A program made the position numbers and the translations under genes. The notes beneath the pieces were generated by a model, which was not told the DNA's origin, searched no databases, and saw only the letters and a program-made list of their open reading frames with translations. Of a stretch of 64,000 nucleotides of DNA, positions 43,117-51,823 are shown piece by piece. Every line of letters starts with the position of its first letter. Position 1 is the stretch's first letter. The DNA comes from Paenibacillus jilunlii (GTDB taxonomy: Bacteria; Bacillota; Bacilli; Paenibacillales; Paenibacillaceae): contig NZ_FNGM01000009.1 of assembly GCF_900102965.1 (NCBI RefSeq), positions 110,225 through 174,224 on the forward strand, in the 5' to 3' direction.

Positions 43117-44208
43117 TTATCGCAAAAGCAAGCTTTTGGTCTGATCCATCAACGCAGCCAGCCGCTCAGTGTCGAGCACATAGTAGATCCGGCTGTCCAT
43201 TCTGGTGATTCGGATTAAATTCAGGTCAATCAGCAGGTTCGTATGGTAGTTGATCGCTGCCGGTGTCAGCATTAATAGCTGCGCCAACTCGCCCGCATAC
43301 CGGTTGCTCTGTTTCAGCAGCTCGATAATTTCCAGCCTCCGTTTGTCGGAGATTACCTTCAGGAACTGTTCAATCGCTTCCTTCTCTTCACGCTGACTGG
43401 CCAAAGCATCATTTCGGTATCCGAGAACCATCCAATCCAGCCGGGACACACCCTCAAAATGCCGGAAATCCACGCGGACCTGTGAGATATAACTGATGTG
43501 AACCCGGGTGTCCTTAACGATTAGCTCTTTACCGGAATTGGCAATCTCTCCAAAAGCCTTCTCCGGATGTTCGTGAAAATAGACGCCATAACGCGCCGCC
43601 CCTTCCTCTCCAAGCTCCCTTAACCGCTTTCTCAGGACTAGAAATCCGTGACGAAAAAAAGAATCGAGCAACATCTGAGTTCGCTGCTTGAACTCCCCGG
43701 GAAACCTTGCATGGTCCATAAGTTCTGCGTGAAGCTCTCCATCCGGCAACGGAACAGCGGCAACCAGCCGGTACAGAAGAGCGGAATCCTGACAAACCTC
43801 CTCAAAAGAAAAGCCGCCTCGCCAATCCGGGCCGGAGCTTGCATACACAGCCTCAACCAGCATCGCTGCCAGTTCCCCGGGTTGACGCTTGTTATAGCAT
43901 TCCATCCAGGCCTCTACGGTCTCCACTTTGTCATCGTCATAAAACACCTGGGAAAGAACGGCATCCAGACGGTCATACGTCAGGGTTTTTCCGAAAAAAC
44001 GGGCCAGTTCCTCTTTGACATGCCGGGATAGCCGGCTTATGACGTCTTCCAGCATCTCTGTGAATTGAGGCTCTGGTGTAAACTTTAGCTCCTGCGCAAG
44101 CTCGTTCATGGACTCAACCTTGGCGGCCATCGTCAGTGCGGCAATGAATTCCAGCGGCTCACAATAGTCAAACTTCATCAGTTTCACAATTTTATCCGGG
44201 TTAATCAT
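43117..44208 (-). CDS. ArsR-type regulator with long N-terminal domain
   Basis: A 363-residue protein. The last 80 residues are a winged helix of the ArsR type (VISDKRRLEIIELLKQSNRY, AGELAQLLMLTPAAINYHTN, then wing RITRMDSRIYYVLD). The first 270 residues are helical and not recognised in detail; this combination is known in large ArsR proteins that precede ABC-2 exporters. AAAGGAGGAAGG precedes ATG 44208. No CxC or other obvious metal-binding motif is seen, so the signal is probably not a metal. It likely controls its own exporter operon. Confidence 0.85.
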   Translation of the reverse strand: MINPDKIVKLMKFDYCEPLEFIAALTMAAKVESMNELAQELKFTPEPQFTEMLEDVISRLSRHVKEELARFFGKTLTYDRLDAVLSQVFYDDDKVETVEAWMECYNKRQPGELAAMLVEAVYASSGPDWRGGFSFEEVCQDSALLYRLVAAVPLPDGELHAELMDHARFPGEFKQRTQMLLDSFFRHGFLVLRKRLRELGEEGAARYGVYFHEHPEKAFGEIANSGKELIVKDTRVHISYISQVRVDFRHFEGVSRLDWMVLGYRNDALASQREEKEAIEQFLKVISDKRRLEIIELLKQSNRYAGELAQLLMLTPAAINYHTNLLIDLNLIRITRMDSRIYYVLDTERLAALMDQTKSLLLR

Positions 44209-44354
44209 TCCTTCCTCCTTTACTTTTAAATATTAATTTAACCAATATTAATAATTGTTAAGTATTCATTGAACAAATCATAACAAGCTAATTCTTCCAT
44301 GTCAATATTCCTTAAATCATATAAAAAAAGTAAACTTAACAATTTCTCACAAAG

Positions 44355-44390
44355 AAAAAATGGCGACCAAATTGGGCGCCATTTTAAAAT
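44355..44390 (-). terminator. Terminator after the beta-propeller gene
   Basis: Stem AATGGCG / CGCCATT with a GC-containing loop (CCCAATTTGGT), followed on the minus strand by TTTTTTCTTT. It lies 53 bp after the stop of the 44443 gene. Confidence 0.8.
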
Positions 44391-44442
44391 GAATGTAATT
44401 TAAACCACTAGCCAAAACCCTGCCAATATTAACCTCCGTTGG

Positions 44443-45816
44443 CTAAATGAACGACAGCCGCCGGCCCATTTGGAGGATGTGGCTGACATCGGCCCACAGG
44501 ATAAAATAATTGTAAGACGTTCCCCCAATTTGGACAGGGCGGGGGTATCTCACGATAAGGGCAGCCTGTTTATTCATCTCCGCCGGCTGGTCGGCTGACG
44601 GAATAATGAAGCACGCCTCCCGATTCTGTATCGTCATCATGACAATCCGGGGAGAAGAGCCATAAGGCAGCAATGGATGAAAAGCTTCAGAGTTGCATAC
44701 ATCGGCAATCCGGCCGCCCGCTGAAATCGCGGATACCTGAAAAAAACCGCCGGCCCCTTCGTACCGTTCTTCACTGACCCGGCGCCAGTAAGCAGGATAC
44801 GGAAAAGATACCCGGTACACGAAGCTTGTGTAGATGTTCTCCGGAATCCTTCTGACGCGGGGTGACCACTGCAGGGCGGTAATCCGGCCGCCGCTGAGGA
44901 CGTTCACCGGAACCGGCTCCCTGAGATCGGCAATCCAGAGCTGGCTTGCGCTTTCTGAACCTGTGCATCCCGATAAATACGCGATTTGGTCACCATCCGG
45001 CGACCAGCTGACAGGAGTGGCGAAACAGCTGGAAGCCGCCAATGTCCTTTGATTCTGACCGGTTCGGCTGTCGGTTTGGATGAGAGAATAATAATTCGGC
45101 TCTTTATAGGCGGTCGCGCTGTAGGCGATGCTCCGGGAGTCAGGAGACCATGCCGGAAAATAGTTTTTGGCAAGCGGTCCGCCTTCCAGTGTATAGATGG
45201 TGCCGGTAGCTAAATCCACCGTCGAAATAATGGAGATGCTTGCACCGGGGAACGTAAACAGCGCGAACGTTCCGTCCGGGGAAATCCGCACGTCATGGAG
45301 CGGTCCGTCCGTATTATGCGTGATTTGCCTCCGGTCGGTGCCATCGGCCCGGATGCGGAAGAGCTGAGTGAGGCCGGTGGAATCCGGAGCCGCGAACAGT
45401 AATTCCTTGCCCGAAGGGAACCACTGGACATCGCTGGCGCCCGGCTGCGGGATGGCATAGCTGCGATGTGAGAACGTATCATAGACGACGATTTGCCCGT
45501 TGTTGACATACACGAGAGACCGGCTGTCCGGGGACCAGTCCAGCAGTGTGTAAGGTTCGATTTGGTCGATCCTGGCTGCAGCGAGTGTGGCGGTATCCAG
45601 CAGATAGACCGCATTGCCCATGCCGATAAAGGCAATTCTCCTGCTGTCCGGCGACCAATAGGGAATAGAGAATTCCTCACCAAGCCCCTTAGTAAGTTGA
45701 AAATTAAGACCGTCCTGCGGCCGGTACAGCCAAATATCGAACGCTCCGCCGCGGTCTGACGTATAGGCAATCCACCCTTGACTGTGATCATAAGGAACAG
45801 CTTGCACGGCCAACAT
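44443..45816 (-). CDS. TolB/WD40-like beta-propeller protein
   Basis: About 457 residues with at least five PD40-type blades marked by SPDSRRIAF, SPDSRSLVYV, SPDGTFALF, SPDSRSIAYS and SPDGDQIAYL, and a C-terminal 100-residue domain (IYTSFVYRVSFPYPAYWRRV; FFQVSAISAGGRIADVCNSE). There is no signal peptide, which is unusual for a TolB-like propeller and suggests a cytosolic role. The frame is open to 45843, but AGGAGAGG lies within it, just before ATG 45816 and TTG 45813; TTG has the better spacing. Probably a binding scaffold; no enzymatic residues are evident. Confidence 0.8.
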   Translation of the reverse strand: MLAVQAVPYDHSQGWIAYTSDRGGAFDIWLYRPQDGLNFQLTKGLGEEFSIPYWSPDSRRIAFIGMGNAVYLLDTATLAAARIDQIEPYTLLDWSPDSRSLVYVNNGQIVVYDTFSHRSYAIPQPGASDVQWFPSGKELLFAAPDSTGLTQLFRIRADGTDRRQITHNTDGPLHDVRISPDGTFALFTFPGASISIISTVDLATGTIYTLEGGPLAKNYFPAWSPDSRSIAYSATAYKEPNYYSLIQTDSRTGQNQRTLAASSCFATPVSWSPDGDQIAYLSGCTGSESASQLWIADLREPVPVNVLSGGRITALQWSPRVRRIPENIYTSFVYRVSFPYPAYWRRVSEERYEGAGGFFQVSAISAGGRIADVCNSEAFHPLLPYGSSPRIVMMTIQNREACFIIPSADQPAEMNKQAALIVRYPRPVQIGGTSYNYFILWADVSHILQMGRRLSFI

Positions 45817-45921
45817 CCTCTCCTGAATCATCTTATACTTCAAATGTATTCAGCGGAGGGCGGTTAGGCGACAGTCCCGGTCTCCCATTATCCAAGTGTT
45901 CATGTACAAAAGAGGCTTGCG

Positions 45922-46326
45922 TTAATAGCATTCTTGCTCCAGCGCAGTATCGTCATTGCGAATTGTCAATTCCGAGCTCCCGGATACCGACTCCGTATAT
46001 CCGCAGACAGTAACTTCCTTCGTCTCCTTCCGGGAGTCGGTATATTTCAGATAGATGGCCCCTTCGCCAACGAAGCTCAAATCGGGGGTGATTTTAACCG
46101 TCTTCCCGCTGGGGATCTCTTGGGTGAACGTATCTCTGGTGTCCCCGCTTCGAATCCCTGTTTCTACCGAAACAATATCATAGTCAGAATGATTATGTAC
46201 CGTTACTGTGAAGCTGCTCATAAAATTGAACAGGTCTGGCAGTGCCTTTAGCACAGGCCAGCCCGCCCAAACACCGGTCAGCAACATACAGGCGGCTGCC
46301 AGCGGAATCACGGTCCGTTTTTTCAT
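45922..46326 (-). CDS. Small membrane-anchored or secreted protein, unknown function
   Basis: About 134 residues: a basic start (MKKRTVIPLAAACMLLTGVW) with a hydrophobic segment, then a beta-rich extracytoplasmic domain (FTVTVHNHSDYDIVSVETGI, GAIYLKYTDSRKETKEV). AGGTGG precedes ATGATAATG, so the start is ATG 46332 or 46326. It directly follows the ATPase gene (the end of that gene is at 46339), so the two are probably cotranscribed. I do not recognise the family. Confidence 0.65.
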   Translation of the reverse strand: MKKRTVIPLAAACMLLTGVWAGWPVLKALPDLFNFMSSFTVTVHNHSDYDIVSVETGIRSGDTRDTFTQEIPSGKTVKITPDLSFVGEGAIYLKYTDSRKETKEVTVCGYTESVSGSSELTIRNDDTALEQECY

Positions 46327-46338
46327 TATCATAACCAC

Positions 46339-47061
46339 CTAATCTATTAGTTCTCTCAGTATTCCTTGCGGATTGTTCAAAAAAGCTTTCGTCAGCAAAT
46401 AATGCTCGGTAGATTCATAAGGTGTTTGGGTCAGCCCCTCTTCACTGAGCACATAAATGTCTGCTCCCGGATAGGCAAGCAGAATCGGCGAATGGGTGGC
46501 AATAATGAACTGGGAATTTTGTTTGACCAGCTGATCCATTCTTGCAATCAGGGAAAATTGCCTGGAGGGAGACAAGGCCGCTTCGGGTTCATCCAGAATA
46601 TACAGCCCATCCCCCCAAAAGCGGTGCAGCAACAGCGACATAAAGCTCTCGCCATGCGACTGCGCATGCAGCGATTTCCCCCCATAGCTCTGGGCTGCAG
46701 CCAGCTGATCCACTTCGGTAGCTACATTATAGAAGCTTTCCGCTCTGAGGAAAAATCCGTCCTTTGGACGCCTTGCTCCCTTAACCAACGTCATATATTC
46801 ATAGAGTTCCGAGTGGGACGCCTGTGTAGAAAAGTTGAAATTTCTGGAACCGCCTTCCGGATTAAAGCCGAAATTTGCGGCAATTGCCTCCAGCAGGGTA
46901 GACTTGCCTGTCCCGTTTTCCCCCACGAAAAAAGTAACCTTGCCCTTAAAATCAATCTGATGAATATGGCGGATGACGGGCAGGCTGAACGGGTAACGGC
47001 GGGGTTCCGGGATACTGCTTTGATTGATTCTTGCTTGTCTTACATACAGATCGGAGATCAT
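46339..47061 (-). CDS. Orphan AAA/ABC-type ATPase
   Basis: A 240-residue stand-alone ATPase. GAAGGGAG precedes ATG 47061. Walker A GENGTGKSTLLEA, a signature-like SHGESFMSLL, Walker B LYILDEPEAALSP and H-loop IATHSPILL place it in the AAA_21/predicted-ATPase group related to RecF/ABC folds, not in membrane importers. No permease or nuclease partner lies nearby; the next gene encodes a small exported protein. The role is unknown; similar proteins act in DNA- or phage-related stress or in regulation. Confidence 0.82.
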   Translation of the reverse strand: MISDLYVRQARINQSSIPEPRRYPFSLPVIRHIHQIDFKGKVTFFVGENGTGKSTLLEAIAANFGFNPEGGSRNFNFSTQASHSELYEYMTLVKGARRPKDGFFLRAESFYNVATEVDQLAAAQSYGGKSLHAQSHGESFMSLLLHRFWGDGLYILDEPEAALSPSRQFSLIARMDQLVKQNSQFIIATHSPILLAYPGADIYVLSEEGLTQTPYESTEHYLLTKAFLNNPQGILRELID

Positions 47062-47159
47062 GTGTTCCACTCCCTTCAATCAAACATCCCCTTTATCATA
47101 CCGGGTTCACCCCGTCTTATCAATTTTAGATGCAATCCGGGCGGATCTTGAAATTCGGA

Positions 47160-47215
47160 TAAAAAAAGAGAGCATCCCAGCGGCCGTTTCATTCACGGCT
47201 TTAGGATACCCTCAT
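47160..47215 (-). terminator. Terminator of kimA
   Basis: A long stem (GAGGGTATCC with GGGATGCTCTC, inner AGCCG/CGGC) followed on the minus strand by TTTTTTT. It starts 22 bp after the kimA stop at 47237. Confidence 0.85.
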
Positions 47216-47236
47216 TTCCCGGTTATGCGGAAGAAG

Positions 47237-49066
47237 CTATTTCTTCAGGTGATAAGGCACCGTAGTAATAATTACATTCCGCCGGTACAGCAGATGTGCA
47301 CGGAGCAGCAGACTGGATTGGTTGTGCAGAATATTGTGCCAGCCTTTCTTCGGAATGAACTGCGGCACGACCACGGTTACCTGGTAATCGGATTCCCCCG
47401 CCTTGCGCTGGACCGTATCGATGAACTTGGTCAGCGGTTGAATGATGCTGCGGTACGGCGAATACAGCGTCACCAGCCGGATTTCAGGGTGGAAGTTTTT
47501 CCATTTTTCTTCGAATATTGCATCATCCTCCCGTTCGAACGGGACATGCACGGCAATAATCTGCTCGGCGCCGAGCGATTTGGCATAACGGAGGGAATTT
47601 TCCACCACATGGGTAATCCCTGCAACCGGCAGAATGATGATATTCCCCTCAATCGCCAGCGGCGGCTCCTCACAGGTGGAGATCCGCAGCTGATCCGCTA
47701 CAGCCTCATAATGCTTATGAATCCGGTAGAACAACAAGATAATGAGCGGTAAAAAGACCAGTACCGGCCAGACCTGCGGAAATTTGGTCAAGAAGAACAT
47801 GATTGTAACAATGAAGCTGATCAGCGCGCCTGCGGTGTTGATAATGAACTTAGTGACCCAGCCTTGAGGTTTCTGTCTGATCCATTTGATCATCATCCCG
47901 CTCTGGGAAAGGGTGAACGGAATGAACACGCCGACCGCATACAGCGGGATCAAGTGCTCAGTCCGGCCTTCAAAAGCAATGATCAGGAGAATCGACAGCA
48001 GCCCCAGGATAAGAATCCCATTGGAATAGCCCAGCCTGTCCCCCCGAACCGTGAACATGCGCGGAATGAACTTATCCTTTGCCAGATTAACCGCCAGCAG
48101 CGGAAATGCGGAATAGCCGGTATTGGCCGCCAGGACCAGAATCAGCGCAGTTGTTCCCTGTACAAAGTAGTACATGAAATTCCGGCCAAACACCTGCTCA
48201 GCAATAATGGAAACTACAGTTGCATCTTCCCGGGGAGTAACCCCATAGTAATACGCCATAAATACAATACCGGTGAATAACACGGCCAGCAGTGTACCCA
48301 TAGCCGCCAGTGTTTTGGCCGCATTATTCGGTGCAGGCTCTTTGAAGTTGGGAATCGCATTGGATATGGCCTCGACCCCTGTCAGCGCCGAGCTGCCCGA
48401 GGAAAAGGCCTTCAGCAGCAGGAACAGGCTGATGCCCGCGACCGGCGTGCCGATCGGCGTATGCAAATCGGCAGGAACACTGCCGTTCAGGACCCGGAAC
48501 ACGCCCACACCAATCAGGATAAATAAAGCGAGCACAAATAAATAGACCGGATAGGCGAGGAAGGACGCCGATTCCGTTACCCCGCGCAGATTCAGGGTTG
48601 TAATAATCAGAACGAAGAGAATGGCAATAAGCACATTATACGGATGCAGGCTTGGAAAAGCCGATGTAATCGCGTCCGTCCCGGCCGAGACACTGACTGC
48701 TACCGTTAATATGTAGTCCACCAACAGTGAGCCGCCAGCCACAAGTCCCGGATATTTCCCAAGGTTTTCTTTTGATACCACATATGCTCCGCCGCCGTGG
48801 GGATAGGCAAAAATAATTTGCCGGTAGGATAAAATCAAGGCCAGCAGCAGAACCAGCACCCCGACAGCAATGGGGATGGAGTACCAGAACGCCGCAGCGC
48901 TGAGAGTAACCAGCACCAGCAGGATTTGCTCAGGACCATAAGCGACCGAGGATAAAGCATCTGAGGAAAGAATTGCCAGTGCCTTGGTTTTGTTCAGTTT
49001 CTGGTCGCCAAGCTGATCTGATTTCAGCGGCCGCCCAATTAAAAATCTTTTTACCGAAGACATCAT
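47237..49066 (-). CDS. kimA: High-affinity potassium importer KimA
   Basis: About 609 residues, matching B. subtilis KimA (YdaO, 607). The N-terminus KRFLIGRPLKSDQLGDQKLN and SSDALSSVAYGPEQILLVL, the 12 membrane helices (YPHGGGAYVVSKENLGKYPG, LKAFSSGSSALTGVEAISNA) and the 140-residue cytosolic C-terminal domain (LPVAGITHVVENSLRYAKSL, VVPQFIPKKGWHNILHNQ) are diagnostic. KimA is a K+/H+ symporter used at low potassium and inhibited by c-di-AMP. GGTGAGG precedes two ATG codons (49066 and 49063). No c-di-AMP (ydaO) riboswitch is visible in the 146 bp upstream, unlike in B. subtilis. Confidence 0.94.
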   Translation of the reverse strand: MMSSVKRFLIGRPLKSDQLGDQKLNKTKALAILSSDALSSVAYGPEQILLVLVTLSAAAFWYSIPIAVGVLVLLLALILSYRQIIFAYPHGGGAYVVSKENLGKYPGLVAGGSLLVDYILTVAVSVSAGTDAITSAFPSLHPYNVLIAILFVLIITTLNLRGVTESASFLAYPVYLFVLALFILIGVGVFRVLNGSVPADLHTPIGTPVAGISLFLLLKAFSSGSSALTGVEAISNAIPNFKEPAPNNAAKTLAAMGTLLAVLFTGIVFMAYYYGVTPREDATVVSIIAEQVFGRNFMYYFVQGTTALILVLAANTGYSAFPLLAVNLAKDKFIPRMFTVRGDRLGYSNGILILGLLSILLIIAFEGRTEHLIPLYAVGVFIPFTLSQSGMMIKWIRQKPQGWVTKFIINTAGALISFIVTIMFFLTKFPQVWPVLVFLPLIILLFYRIHKHYEAVADQLRISTCEEPPLAIEGNIIILPVAGITHVVENSLRYAKSLGAEQIIAVHVPFEREDDAIFEEKWKNFHPEIRLVTLYSPYRSIIQPLTKFIDTVQRKAGESDYQVTVVVPQFIPKKGWHNILHNQSSLLLRAHLLYRRNVIITTVPYHLKK

Positions 49067-49212
49067 CAGCCTCACCCGTCATTTTTTAAAGTTATATTAC
49101 CCTTCGAATGAAATAATAATCTCAGTTCCTTATTATACACGTTCCAGGCAAATACGGCTGATCTTCTTAACTGTTCATATTTCTCCAAAAAACGGCGTTT
49201 GGGGCGGTTCCA

Positions 49213-50694
49213 TCAATATTCAAGCCCGCTTTTGTCCTGGAGCTTCAAATTCCTTTTGTCGTCTCCCGGAATTACACTCCCCCGGACAAAAAATCCGGCA
49301 ATGACGCCGGTCAGAGTAATAGCTGCCGCCAGAACAAATGCATTATGCACTCCGGCCGACAGACTGTTTGCTGCAAGCTCCTGAGCTGCGGTGCCGGTGT
49401 GTGTACGCAGGTACTCCTTCTGCCCAGAGGTCATCACACTTACAATCAAGGCTGTGCCAACCGCACTGGCAAGCTGCTGGAGTGTATTCATAATGGCGGT
49501 TCCATGCGGATGCAGCTCCCGGGGCAGCTGGTTCAGACCATTGGTCTGGGCTGGCATCAGGGTGAGCGCAATCCCCACGGTCATGCAGCAATGCAGCAGC
49601 ACAATCCGGTAGACGGGAGTATCCATACTGATTCCTGTAAACATCCACATCGCTGCAGCCAGGATAATCACACCGGGAATGACAAGTACCCGCGGCCCTG
49701 CTTTATCAAAGCTGCGCCCGATGATGGGGGACAAGACCGCATTGATCAGCCCCGCAGGCAGCATCAGCAGACCGGCATACAGTGCAGACAATGCCAATGA
49801 GCCCTGCATAAAGATCGGCAGCAGATACGAGGTGGAGAAGATGGTAAGGAAGCCGATAACAATAAATAATGTGCCTGCCGTAAACATCGGATACTTGAAG
49901 GCACGCAAATTCATGACCGGCTGCTGCATCGTCAGCTGGCGCAAAATAAAAAATACAAGCGCAACGATCCCGGCCCCGAGCGACAGCACGACTACCGGGC
50001 TGCCCCAGCCTCCTTCACCTTCACCCACACTGCTCAGCCCGTACACGATCCCCCCAAAAGCAATCGTCGACAAAAGGAGCGACAGTATATCAATTTTGGG
50101 TTTGGTGATCTGGCCGACATTCTCGATATTGAGCAGTCCGACCATCAGGTCGATAATCAGGAACGGGATGAGTCCCCAGAACATCCATTGCCAGCTCAGC
50201 TTATCTACAATCAGTCCTGACACTGTGGGTCCAAGCGCTGGCGCGACCATCATAACAAGTCCTACCATCCCCATGGCGCTTCCTCTTTTGGCTGGAGGGA
50301 TGATCGTTAACACGGTGTTGAAAATCACCGGCATCAGGATCGCGGTCCCCGCTGCCTGGACCAGACGGCCCGCCAGCAGAATTTCAAATCCGGGCGCAAA
50401 ACCTGCAGCGAGTGTCCCTGCAATGAACAGCGTAATCGCTGTCGTGAACAGCTGGCGGGTCGTAAACCACTGCAGCAGCAGTGCCGAGACCGGCATAATA
50501 ATACTGACCACCAGGATATAGCCTGTCGTAATCCACTGGGCAGTAGACGCTGTCAGATCCCATTTCTCCATCAGCACCGGCAGTGCCACGTTCATCATCG
50601 TCTCACTGAGCAGACCGATGAACCCTCCCAGCAGCAGGGATACGAGCAAGGGGATAATTTTGTACTTGACCTTAATTTGTGATGCTTCATTCAT
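49213..50694 (-). CDS. DHA2-family MFS multidrug efflux transporter (14 helices)
   Basis: A 493-residue exporter of the EmrB/QacA type. ATG 50694 follows GAGAGGAG. DHA2 motifs: LLGGFIGLLSETMMNVALPV, WITTGYILVVSIIMPVSALL and motif C-like MVAPALGPTVSGLIVDKLSW (GP-TVSG). It lies 137 bp downstream of a MarR-family gene on the same strand with direct repeats between them, a usual layout for inducible efflux. Substrates cannot be assigned. Confidence 0.9.
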   Translation of the reverse strand: MNEASQIKVKYKIIPLLVSLLLGGFIGLLSETMMNVALPVLMEKWDLTASTAQWITTGYILVVSIIMPVSALLLQWFTTRQLFTTAITLFIAGTLAAGFAPGFEILLAGRLVQAAGTAILMPVIFNTVLTIIPPAKRGSAMGMVGLVMMVAPALGPTVSGLIVDKLSWQWMFWGLIPFLIIDLMVGLLNIENVGQITKPKIDILSLLLSTIAFGGIVYGLSSVGEGEGGWGSPVVVLSLGAGIVALVFFILRQLTMQQPVMNLRAFKYPMFTAGTLFIVIGFLTIFSTSYLLPIFMQGSLALSALYAGLLMLPAGLINAVLSPIIGRSFDKAGPRVLVIPGVIILAAAMWMFTGISMDTPVYRIVLLHCCMTVGIALTLMPAQTNGLNQLPRELHPHGTAIMNTLQQLASAVGTALIVSVMTSGQKEYLRTHTGTAAQELAANSLSAGVHNAFVLAAAITLTGVIAGFFVRGSVIPGDDKRNLKLQDKSGLEY

Positions 50695-50743
50695 GAACAA
50701 ACGGGCTCCTCTCAATTCCTAATCCATATCTTTTTCGCTTAAT

Positions 50744-50769
50744 ATGTTCACTTATTATATGTTCACTTA
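50744..50769 (-). promoter_or_regulatory. Direct repeat between marR-type and MFS genes
   Basis: ATGTTCACTTA at 50744-50754 and 50759-50769, 15 bp apart. On the minus strand it reads TAAGTGAACATATAATAAGTG, so a TATAAT -10 box lies between the copies. This could be a MarR-type operator over an internal promoter for the efflux gene. Confidence 0.5.
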
Positions 50770-50830
50770 GTAAATGGAGTCAAGTCATTTCCGCTTGGCT
50801 TCTTTCACCAATCCCCCATGTATTGAGGAA

Positions 50831-51259
50831 TCATGGCATCAGCAGCCTCAGTTGTTTGATGAACCCTTCCAGCTCCGGCCCCAGCTTCGAAAAAAACGTT
50901 TTGTCCGCCTCCAGCACGATTTGGTTAGCCCGTTCCATCACATTTGCCCCCGACTCCGTAAGCCGGATCAGCTTCGCCCGGGTATCCTGGGGATGCGGCA
51001 CGCGGTTAACATACCCTTTTTTCTCCAGCGTCCGCAGCACTTCCGAGGCCATCATCGGGTCCATGAACGAATCCTGGGCAATCTGTATCTGTGTGGCTCC
51101 GGGGGAACCGCCACGTTCGTTAAGAGAATGGCAGGAGCGCAGCAAAGCAAACTGAACATGTGTCAGATCCACCTCCTGAAGCTTCAGCTTCATCAGCTTT
51201 TGCCAATTATTTGTCACTCTCCACATAATGTAGCCTAATTCCTCATTATAGATATCCAT
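50831..51259 (-). CDS. MarR-family transcriptional regulator
   Basis: A 142-residue MarR protein: dimerisation helices (EELGYIMWRVTNNWQKLMKL), winged helix (GATQIQIAQDSFMDPMMASE, VLRTLEKKGYVNRVPHPQD) and wing residues DTRAKLIRLTESG. Start ATG 51259. It precedes the DHA2 exporter gene and probably represses it, releasing on binding a lipophilic compound (family knowledge). Confidence 0.92.
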   Translation of the reverse strand: MDIYNEELGYIMWRVTNNWQKLMKLKLQEVDLTHVQFALLRSCHSLNERGGSPGATQIQIAQDSFMDPMMASEVLRTLEKKGYVNRVPHPQDTRAKLIRLTESGANVMERANQIVLEADKTFFSKLGPELEGFIKQLRLLMP

Positions 51260-51421
51260 TTATAGCCCCCTTGTCCGCTCTGCTGATCTAAGCCTTAATT
51301 ATAAACAGCACGTAAAGCTTCGTCAAAAATAGGGACGCCGCCCTTCACTGGATAACGTAGCTGTCTTGGATTTCAATTTAGCGTTGCCTGGAGGACCTTG
51401 CCTGACTCCGGCGGCAATTCC

Positions 51422-51603
51422 AGGTGGAAAAAGGATCACTAATTGGCCCCAGCACACGGATCTCCGAGCCTAAGTTGGAAAAAGGACCACTAATTCAGCT
51501 CATCTCGCCCTTGAGTGAGAAAATCACCCAATTAGATTTCCTTTTTCCACTTAAATCTCCCATTTGTTGATTTGCAGGGGAAATAAGTTCCCTTTTTCCA
51601 ACT
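51422..51603. repeat. Four-unit palindromic array of the AAGTGGAAAAAGG family
   Basis: Units 51422-51444 (AGGTGGAAAAAGGATCACTA...) and 51471-51495 (AAGTTGGAAAAAGGACCACT) in one orientation; 51530-51554 and 51581-51603 inverted (CCTTTTTCCACTTAA, CCCTTTTTCCAACT). Unit starts are 49, 59 and 51 bp apart, nearly the same geometry as at 25598-25782. Confidence 0.85.
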
Positions 51604-51777
51604 ATTGATTGTGCACCTGCTTCTTCGCCAGCGCTAGCCGGAAAAGGCTATCGAATCCGGCTGCCGTTGTTTCCGGGCAACCGCTGTGCCCTAGATGAAC
51701 CAACCAGACTAAAGCGCCCTTTATCTCCTTACACTTATCCACATCTGAAAAACATAATTTCCTGTACAATAAATAAG

Positions 51778-51814
51778 CCTCCAGAGTTATTCATAGCTCT
51801 GGAGGCTTTTCTCG
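51778..51814. terminator. Strong stem-loop terminator
   Basis: AGCCTCCAGAG / CTCTGGAGGCT with an 11-nt loop and TTTTCTC on the plus strand; TTATTTATT on the minus strand. It lies 10 bp after the cse60-like stop codon and probably terminates it. Confidence 0.85.
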
Positions 51815-51823
51815 GGATACCTC

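Larger units (their letters stand above)
51260..51823. other. Intergenic region between marR-type gene and cse60-like gene
   Basis: 564 bp with no supported gene. It holds the four-unit palindromic repeat and, at 51785-51813, a terminator hairpin. Around 51640-51700 lies a GC-rich segment with a CCGTTGTTTCCGGG motif similar to sequence near 25559 and 25871. Confidence 0.6.

Noticed and set aside
49076..49212. c-di-AMP (ydaO) riboswitch upstream of kimA
   Set aside because: The interval is short and the conserved core could not be found by eye; recorded as apparently absent.
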